This document shows positions 57,950 to 64,000 of a stretch of DNA of 64,000 nt, piece by piece (the stretch's first letter is position 1; every line of letters begins with the position of its first letter). This stretch comes from Paenibacillus durus ATCC 35681. Its GTDB lineage: Bacteria > Bacillota > Bacilli > Paenibacillales > Paenibacillaceae. The notes beneath the pieces are model-generated. The model was not told where the DNA came from. It ran no database searches and saw only the letters and a list, made by a program, of their open reading frames with translations. The DNA is taken from positions 3,720,001 to 3,784,000 of the forward strand of contig NZ_CP011114.1 in assembly GCF_000993825.1 (NCBI RefSeq), read 5' to 3'. The translations under genes were made by a program, and so were the position numbers.

Positions 57950-58612
57950 CTATTGCGGTCTTGTGTTCACTTCCAGAATCCAGATTCTCCCCGAGCGGTC
58001 TACTGCATAATCGAAGCCGAGTTCGCCAATTCCCGGAAAATGGCTCTCCAGCACTCCAATGCAGGTTAGGGTGAGATTACGCATCTCCTTTCTTTTGGCG
58101 GATATCTTGATCCGCGGAAGGGATCTTCTCAGTCCTTCCCGGCAGGTCAGCATAGTGCCTCCCTTGCACAGATTGGTCACGAACAGTCCGGGTCTGGCCA
58201 AGCGGCCAACCATGGAACGAAACTCCCAATGCTCCCCGTTCTTCACAACCTTGACCCGATAATCGATAGGACGTCCGGCTATGCTGGCAAGCGATATGCC
58301 CTGCTGGATCAAATATCTGCGTTTAACCTTGGCTCTATTCAGCGCCCCTGCCATGCTTGAATAGTCCCGGTATATTCTGGTTCTGTCCATATAGGTAAAA
58401 CCATACCCCCTGCCGTCCCGGAACACCTTGATGACGCCGTAGCCCCCGCCGCCGACAATCGGCTTGATCACCACATTGCCGTACCGTTGAAGCATGGATT
58501 TCAGGGCGGCGTTGCTATAGGGCGCCGTTCTCGGTACATAACCGGAAATCCGGCTGTCGCTGAGCAGCGCTTCGGTCTTCCGCCATTTGCTGGCAAGTTG
58601 TCTCCCCGCCAT
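57950..58612 (-). CDS. YheC/YheD-family ATP-grasp protein
   Basis: A 220-residue protein. It has the ATP-grasp features of spore-coat-associated YheC/D proteins: V-V-I-K-P-I-V-G-G-G-G-Y-G-V, then R-P-I-D-Y-R-V, G-E-L-G-F-D-Y-A-V-D and W-I-L-E-V-N-T-R-P. It ends soon after E-V-N-T-R-P-Q, slightly earlier than usual, so the C-terminal end may be trimmed. Substrate unknown. Confidence 0.85.
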   Translation of the reverse strand: MAGRQLASKWRKTEALLSDSRISGYVPRTAPYSNAALKSMLQRYGNVVIKPIVGGGGYGVIKVFRDGRGYGFTYMDRTRIYRDYSSMAGALNRAKVKRRYLIQQGISLASIAGRPIDYRVKVVKNGEHWEFRSMVGRLARPGLFVTNLCKGGTMLTCREGLRRSLPRIKISAKRKEMRNLTLTCIGVLESHFPGIGELGFDYAVDRSGRIWILEVNTRPQ

Positions 58613-58959
58613 TTGCTCCTCTCTCCTTTCTCAAAGCCTGCTATACTGTACTCAAATGCCGATTTGACCTCTTGTATGATTGTCCTTAGCTGAAGGCAGC
58701 TGTGTAAAAAGGGGCGGCTATGCCGCGGCGGATGCCACGGGGACCGGGAGAACAGCCTGCGAAATTCGACAGCATCCGAGCCACTGGCATCTGCCGGAGA
58801 AAAGGCGGGAAAGATGTCGCCTTAGCCGCCGCTGTAATACGACATATTTCTGTATAGGGGAACGGCCAGCAGGGCGACAAAAAGTAATCGCTTCCAAAAG
58901 GGGGCTGGATAGCTTATATTTAAAGTATCTATCCGGATACGCAAGAGGGAGGCTTTACG
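58613..58959. other. Gap of about 350 bases, no gene recognised
   Basis: The left part is the likely upstream region of the YheC/D-like gene. The right part precedes a small membrane-protein gene, with TATATT/TATCTA-like AT stretches at 58914-58935. GC-rich stretches between show no coding pattern I trust. Confidence 0.45.
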
Positions 58960-59172
58960 ATGGCTCAATTGTTTGAGGTATTGTACTGGTTCGCCATGGT
59001 CGGCTCGTCCGTCGTACTGGCCGCAACTACGCTGCTGGTCTGCGGGCTCGGTGTCAAATTCTTCATTAAAGATGGACGGAGAGCGCTGGGCGCGGGCTGC
59101 ATCGCCTTTTCGCTCGTATCCGCAGCCCTGATCGTCTTTATGATTGACTACAAGTTTATCTTGGCGGCTTGA
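58960..59172 (+). CDS. Small two-helix membrane protein, unknown
   Basis: A 70-residue protein with AGAGGGAGG before ATG. Two membrane helices (A-M-V-G-S-S-V-V-L-A-A-T-T-L-L-V and C-I-A-F-S-L-V-S-A-A-L-I-V-F-M-I) are joined by a short basic loop (F-I-K-D-G-R-R). Family not recognised. It ends before a strong hairpin. Confidence 0.72.
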   Translation: MAQLFEVLYWFAMVGSSVVLAATTLLVCGLGVKFFIKDGRRALGAGCIAFSLVSAALIVFMIDYKFILAA

Positions 59173-59200
59173 CAGCAGGCATGTTCCTGCTGCTGCAAGC

Positions 59201-59241
59201 AACACAAAGATGCCCCCTACTTGCGGAGGCATCTTTGTGTT
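59201..59241. terminator. Bidirectional terminator between convergent genes
   Basis: AACACAAAGATGCC (59201-59214) pairs exactly with GGCATCTTTGTGTT (59228-59241). Confidence 0.85.
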
Positions 59242-59259
59242 CAACCCGAAATACCGGTA

Positions 59260-60846
59260 TCAATTCCCGGCATTGAGCAAATTTGCAATCGCCTGAGCCG
59301 CTTCCGCCCGGGTCGCCGTTCCCTGCGGGACGAACGCCCCCGCGCTTCTGCCTCTCATCAGGCCAAGTCCCGCCGCCTTGCCGGCGGCATCCCGTGCCCA
59401 AACGCTGATAGCCGCTTGGTCCTTAAAGACCGGCGGCGCCGCGCTTTCGGGCCCGGCCTGCGGCCGAAGGACGCTCCAGGCTCTAACGAGCATTGCCGCC
59501 ATTTCTTCGCGGCTGATCGTCCGCTCCGGCTTGAAGGAAGCTACTCCAAGGCCCTTGACGATTCCGGCCTGGGAGGCTGCCGCCACCTCATCCGCATACC
59601 ACTTGCCTGCCGGGACGTCCGTGAACGACGCGCTTCCTCCGCTCAGTCCGAGCGCGCGCACCAGCAGCGCCGCGAATTCTGCGCGCGTCACCTTACGCGC
59701 AGGAGCGAACTCTTTCAGGCTTATTCCTTCTACAATGTGCTTCGCCGCCATTTCCGTAACGGCGTCATACGCCCAGCTTCCAGAAGGAACATCCGTGAAC
59801 GTCTTGCGGTATTCCAGCAGTGTATATTTGCTGAAATGATTCATTTGGCCGCTGAGCCACCCCTCTGCTGACAGGCTGCCGACATAATCAAGCTCCCCGG
59901 CATCAGAAATATAATAGATTCCGGCCAGTTTGGCCTCGACCAGCCCATTTTCCTTAAGCTGGAGAGTGATCGGATGATCGAATGCGGAGATCACCGTTTC
60001 CGCTCCGCCGCTTGTGATCAGCTTTAGCTCAAATTCGTACAGATCGCTTCCCGGCTTGAGTTCCGCATAATTGAGCTGCTTGGCAAGCTCCAGCAGCGAT
60101 TTCATGTCGGCAGCGGCCACCTTGTTAATACTTACAGTCACCTCACCGCCGCCCGCCTTGGATGCCTGGCCCAGCAGATCGCGCAGCATCTGAACGCTCA
60201 GCTTCAGCGTAAATTCCTCACCTGCCAAATTTAAGCCGGTGCCGCTTTGCACAAGCTTTTCCAGCAGTGCGGCAGGAATGCGAGCCTCCGCGCCTGTTCC
60301 AAGATTGAACGTCGCCTCTTTTAAGACTTCATTCAGCGTGAGCTTATCCTCGGTTACCCGTACGATATTGGCAGGAGAAGGGGCCTGCGAAGCCGCTGCA
60401 CCCGAGCCGCCCGCACCCGAATCTGGACCCGCTGATGGAGCCGGGGCGCCAGTAGGAGTAGGATTCGGAGTAGAAGTCGGGGTTCCAGTCGGAGTCGGCG
60501 CCAGTCCGTATGTAAAGCTGGTCTTATATGGAGTGCCGCTGTTCTCTGCGCCGATCTGCACATCATACTTGCCCTCGGCGGAAATATTCCATTTAAAAGT
60601 GAACACCCCGCCGTCTCCGCTTTTTACGCTGTCCAGAAAAAATGGGCCGCCGGGTTCCACCACCTTCAGCGTTACCAACTGTCCGGCTCCGGAGACTACT
60701 TTCCCCGTAACCGCAGCCTGCTTGGTGGACGCGTCCGCGCTTGCCGAGACGTCTGTAAACCAGACGGTCTCCGAAGCGGCAGCCATTGCTTGCCAGAACG
60801 TAGACAAGAGCAGAATTAAGATTAGCGATGTTATGCTCTTCTTCAT
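59260..60846 (-). CDS. Cell-surface protein with three SLH domains
   Basis: A 528-residue secreted protein. Residues 1-26 are a signal peptide (M-K-K-S-I-T-S-L-I-L-I-L-L-L). Residues 25-115 are a beta domain. A Pro/Thr/Ser/Gly/Ala-rich linker follows (about 115-165). A mixed domain spans 165-340. The last 180 residues hold three SLH modules (F-T-D-V-P-S-G-S-W-A-Y, F-T-D-V-P-A-G-K-W-Y, F-K-D-Q-A-A-I-S-V-W-A). SLH domains bind pyruvylated wall polymers. It directly precedes, in reverse, the GH31 gene. Confidence 0.9.
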   Translation of the reverse strand: MKKSITSLILILLLSTFWQAMAAASETVWFTDVSASADASTKQAAVTGKVVSGAGQLVTLKVVEPGGPFFLDSVKSGDGGVFTFKWNISAEGKYDVQIGAENSGTPYKTSFTYGLAPTPTGTPTSTPNPTPTGAPAPSAGPDSGAGGSGAAASQAPSPANIVRVTEDKLTLNEVLKEATFNLGTGAEARIPAALLEKLVQSGTGLNLAGEEFTLKLSVQMLRDLLGQASKAGGGEVTVSINKVAAADMKSLLELAKQLNYAELKPGSDLYEFELKLITSGGAETVISAFDHPITLQLKENGLVEAKLAGIYYISDAGELDYVGSLSAEGWLSGQMNHFSKYTLLEYRKTFTDVPSGSWAYDAVTEMAAKHIVEGISLKEFAPARKVTRAEFAALLVRALGLSGGSASFTDVPAGKWYADEVAAASQAGIVKGLGVASFKPERTISREEMAAMLVRAWSVLRPQAGPESAAPPVFKDQAAISVWARDAAGKAAGLGLMRGRSAGAFVPQGTATRAEAAQAIANLLNAGN

Positions 60847-60912
60847 GATTTGCCTCCTTCTAAAAGGAGCCCCGGCGTGACATCCCCGCCGGGTTCCTTC
60901 ATTAATAATTGT

Positions 60913-63900
60913 TCAAGGGGCCAGCTCGGTTACGTCAGCAAGCGGCATCATGGTGGTGTTCAGCAGATCCTCGCCTTCCCAGACCATCAGCTTGACTTTG
61001 TATCCCGCAACACTGGACGGAAGCTGGAAGCCCGCATTCAGCTGCAGGGTCTGGCCCGCTTTGACAAGTGAGGAGCTGTAAGCGTGATTGACCATCTTCA
61101 GTCCGCCGTTCGTATCATAGAGCGCGGCGATGATCATCACTTGCTTGTCTTCGGATAAGGCGTTCGTTACTTTGACCTTGGCGTCCAGATATTTACCGGC
61201 TTCAAGCTTATTCATGTTAAATGACGGTTCCATCTTGAAGCTGTCTTCCATTCGCTTTAGTACTGTGTAATCCAGCGTATACGATGCGCTTCCGGCTTCG
61301 ACGCGAATCTGGTACGGGCCTGCGGGAAGCGTGGCTGGCAGCGGCAGAGTCAGGCTGGCCTTGCCGCCGATAGTGGAGCCGGAAGCAGCCGGAACTCCCT
61401 CATAGGGCAGGGCGTTTTTCAGCAGAACCGCCTTGACGGCCGTTCCGTCAGCGACGTTAGCCGTATTAACGGCGAGCTGCACATCCTTGGCGCTGCCAGC
61501 GCGGTGCATAGCGGCGTCCAGCGTTACGTCTTTGATGTTCGCGTTTCCGTCCTTGGTAAGCGCGGCTGTGATTCGCTGAGCCTCCGAAGTCGCAACTTTC
61601 GCCGTTCTGACATACAACTTGCGGGCAGCCGCGTCGTAGTACCATACGTCCTGGCCTGCGTTCACGGCATTTTGAGAGTCAACCTCTGTCAGTTCTTTGC
61701 CGCCACGTTTGACGGAATAGACCGTCTTGCCTTCGGCACCGACCTTCACTTCGGAGGACCACACCCGCTGGTCTACCTTGCCTGTGTAGCTGCCCTTCAT
61801 CGCGGCGATATTCAGCGTCACTTTGTCATCCTGCGCATTTGCCTTGATCTCGGTTGCCGCCGATTGGCCTTTCTCGTAAGCATACGTCTTGCCGTCATCC
61901 TCATAGAGCGTGAAGCTTGACGTCTCGCCGCTGCTTAACGGATACACTTTGAGCGTCAATTCGCTTGCCGGAGTCTGCTCGGAGAAATCCTGAGCTTCTC
62001 TGGTCGGAATGATGGCTCCTTCCTTCACCAGCATCGGAATGTTGTTCAGGTCCGCGCTGTACGTAATTTCCTTCCCGCCGGTAAACTGCTGCTCGGAGTT
62101 CCAGTCATACCAGGTTCCGCTTGGCAGGTAGACCGTTCTTTCCGTTGCTTTCTCCTGATGGACAGGTGCGGCTAAAATGGAACCGCCGAACATCCACTCA
62201 TCCTGAATGTTGTAAACCTTGCTGTCGTTCGCATAATCCATAACGAGCGGTTTCATCAGCGAAGCTTCGCCGTCCGCCGTCTGCTTGGCCGTTGAATAAA
62301 TGTACGGCAGCAGCTGGTAGCGCTGATTGATCGCTTTCGTTACCGAAGCTTCCGCTGCGGCTCCGAACGCCCACGGCTCTCTGATATTGGTCGGATCCGA
62401 AGGATTGTCGCCCAGAGCCACGTGGGACCGGAAAATCGGCATCAGCGAAGCCGCCTGCATCCAGCGGGTGTACAGCTCCGGCGTAGGCTTGCCGACAAAG
62501 CCGCCGGTATCGTTGGTGAAATACGAAATGCCCGATGCCGCCGCGCTTAAGCCGAGCTGCAGCTGATGCGAGAAGGATTCCCAACTGGAGTTGATGTCTC
62601 CACTCCAGACGGTGGTGCCGTACTGCTGAATGCCGGTGAAGCCCGATCTTGCCAGCGTCCAGACCCGGTCGCCCGTGTAGCCGCGCTGGCCGTCATAGAA
62701 CGCTTTTGCCTCATTCAGTGCATACACGTTCGTAATTTCCGCCGCGCTGCCCGCAGCAAACTGGTCTCTCACCGAATCGGTCGGCTGCTCCGGCTCGTTA
62801 AGGTCGATCCAGTAGCCTTTTACACCGGCATCATGCAGCTTTTTTACCTGAGAGCTGTACCACTTGGCCGCTTCGGGATTGGTGAAGTCGATCAGTCCCG
62901 CTTTACCGTACCAAGCCGGATAAAGGACCGTTTTGCCGGAAGCATCCTTGACAAAATAGCCTTTGCTGTCGCCCTCTTTAAAATTGGAAGCCGTAACCTG
63001 AATATAAGGATCGACGATGGTCACGATATTGACGCCTTTTTCCTTCAGTTCATCCATGTTTGCCTTTGGATTCGTAAAGTCCTGCGCAGGGTTGTCGTTC
63101 CAGGTCATATCGAAATAATGATTCTTCTTGGCCCAGTATACATCCAGCACCATGGAGTCGAGCGGGATGTTCTTATCGCGGAAGGTATCCACGATGCCGT
63201 CCACTTCGTTCCAGCTTCTGTAACCATATCTGGACTGCATATAGCCTAGTGTCCACATCGGAGGAATCGGAGCGGTGCCGGTCAGGCTGCCGAAGCTTTT
63301 CATAATGCCGTTCAATGAACCGTTGTTCTCGCCGGCGATGAAGTAATACAGCATTTCCCCGTTCGGTGCGCTGAAGCTGTATTTGCTCTCATTCGTCGCC
63401 CCCATATCGAAGGCCGCTTTCTCGAACGTATTATCGAAATACAACCCATAACCTTTCGTGCTGGTAAAAAAGGTGCTGGAGACGTCGGACGTATTACCCC
63501 CGTAGCCTCCGGTCATCGCATTGTCCATAACGACCTTCTTGCCTCTGCGGTCAAACGACTGCGCGTCCCGGTCCATGCCGAGTCCGAAGATATGTTCGTC
63601 CGGTGCAAGGGACATCTCGCTGTATACGCCGGTGTCGCCGTCGTACCCGAAGCCTTCGCCGCCAATTTGCTCAGAGAGCAGCTTCGTATTGGAAGCATCA
63701 TAGTAAGCCAGGCGGAACGGTGACTTGTAGGCACGCACGCTCATGGCATCCGTTTGAACTAAAATATAGCCTTCATCTTCCATATTCTTAACGGCAGGCT
63801 TCACCGTTCCCTGTTCGCTGTCGACAACGAAGGTGTCCTTCTTCGCAAAGGTTCCGGTCGGCTCCATCCATACCTTGGCCGTATCAGCTTTTACAAATTC

Positions 63901-64000
63901 AAGTCTCACCTTCGCGCTGCCCTGCGAATTCAGCACAACCGCCCGCCCATCGGCGGATATCTGATACGGATCGGTTTCCGACAGACTGCTAACGAATGTA
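60913..64000 (-). CDS. Glycoside hydrolase family 31 enzyme (5' end outside window)
   Basis: The frame is open to the right edge, so the start and any signal peptide are outside. At least 1029 residues are present. G-Y-W-I-D-L-N-E-P-E holds the GH31 catalytic nucleophile Asp. R-S-G-F-T-G ... W-S-G-D-I holds the acid/base region. Y-M-Q-S-R-Y-G-Y precedes them. C-terminal beta domains follow, as in secreted alpha-glucosidases or xylosidases of Paenibacillus. It ends near the SLH gene and may share a role in polysaccharide use. Confidence 0.9.
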   Translation of the reverse strand, partial: TFVSSLSETDPYQISADGRAVVLNSQGSAKVRLEFVKADTAKVWMEPTGTFAKKDTFVVDSEQGTVKPAVKNMEDEGYILVQTDAMSVRAYKSPFRLAYYDASNTKLLSEQIGGEGFGYDGDTGVYSEMSLAPDEHIFGLGMDRDAQSFDRRGKKVVMDNAMTGGYGGNTSDVSSTFFTSTKGYGLYFDNTFEKAAFDMGATNESKYSFSAPNGEMLYYFIAGENNGSLNGIMKSFGSLTGTAPIPPMWTLGYMQSRYGYRSWNEVDGIVDTFRDKNIPLDSMVLDVYWAKKNHYFDMTWNDNPAQDFTNPKANMDELKEKGVNIVTIVDPYIQVTASNFKEGDSKGYFVKDASGKTVLYPAWYGKAGLIDFTNPEAAKWYSSQVKKLHDAGVKGYWIDLNEPEQPTDSVRDQFAAGSAAEITNVYALNEAKAFYDGQRGYTGDRVWTLARSGFTGIQQYGTTVWSGDINSSWESFSHQLQLGLSAAASGISYFTNDTGGFVGKPTPELYTRWMQAASLMPIFRSHVALGDNPSDPTNIREPWAFGAAAEASVTKAINQRYQLLPYIYSTAKQTADGEASLMKPLVMDYANDSKVYNIQDEWMFGGSILAAPVHQEKATERTVYLPSGTWYDWNSEQQFTGGKEITYSADLNNIPMLVKEGAIIPTREAQDFSEQTPASELTLKVYPLSSGETSSFTLYEDDGKTYAYEKGQSAATEIKANAQDDKVTLNIAAMKGSYTGKVDQRVWSSEVKVGAEGKTVYSVKRGGKELTEVDSQNAVNAGQDVWYYDAAARKLYVRTAKVATSEAQRITAALTKDGNANIKDVTLDAAMHRAGSAKDVQLAVNTANVADGTAVKAVLLKNALPYEGVPAASGSTIGGKASLTLPLPATLPAGPYQIRVEAGSASYTLDYTVLKRMEDSFKMEPSFNMNKLEAGKYLDAKVKVTNALSEDKQVMIIAALYDTNGGLKMVNHAYSSSLVKAGQTLQLNAGFQLPSSVAGYKVKLMVWEGEDLLNTTMMPLADVTELAP

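Overview
The window is the chromosome of a Firmicute, most likely Paenibacillus or a close relative. The host genes (Bacillus-type DnaB and DnaI primosome proteins, HemQ, a YuiB-like protein, type II NADH dehydrogenase, YumC-type ferredoxin-NADP reductase, Sda, a YheC/D-like ATP-grasp protein, an SLH-domain protein and a GH31 glycosidase) fit that group. About 49 kb of it is a prophage of a contractile-tailed (myovirus-type) phage. The prophage runs off the left edge. Its right end lies just past a tyrosine integrase at 47968-49233, next to the host yqzM-like and dnaI/dnaB genes.

Prophage, right to left (almost all genes on the minus strand). Integrase and a LytTR-like protein come first. The immunity region (46.1-47.2 kb) has a rightward XRE repressor and a leftward Cro-like gene, divided by four 15-bp operators. 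An early operon follows: small regulators, a closed and tRNA-like structured RNA candidate (44526-44811), a Rad50/SbcC-like ATPase, RecT and an MBL-fold hydrolase. Next are replication genes: an initiator whose gene carries five iteron-like repeats, a G39P-like helicase loader, a DnaB helicase and a RuvC-like resolvase. Then come a C5-methyltransferase with a long repeat array, an adenine methylase, a LexA-like HTH protein and an ArpU-type late activator.

Downstream of arpU lies a likely late promoter (direct repeats, -10 box, structured leader; 26.5-26.77 kb). The late operon then reads: small proteins, ParB-like protein, second C5-methyltransferase, ParB-methyltransferase fusion, a PGDYG-Tad2-like (DUF2829, anti-Thoeris) fusion, TerS/TerL, portal, Mu F-like protein, protease-scaffold, Ig-decorated capsid, connectors, sheath, tube, a frameshifted tail chaperone pair, a tape measure with two wall-hydrolase domains, a hub with LysM, spike and baseplate genes. 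Lysis and fibre genes must lie beyond position 1.

Host part (about 49.9-64 kb): yqzM-like gene, three 70-bp tandem repeats, dnaI-dnaB, yuiB-like gene, hemQ, ndh, yumC-type reductase, an unusually short sda gene with DnaA-box and SOS-box candidates upstream, a YheC/D-like gene, a small membrane protein, an SLH protein and a partial GH31 enzyme.

Family names come from recognising motifs by eye and from recall. No database search was run.
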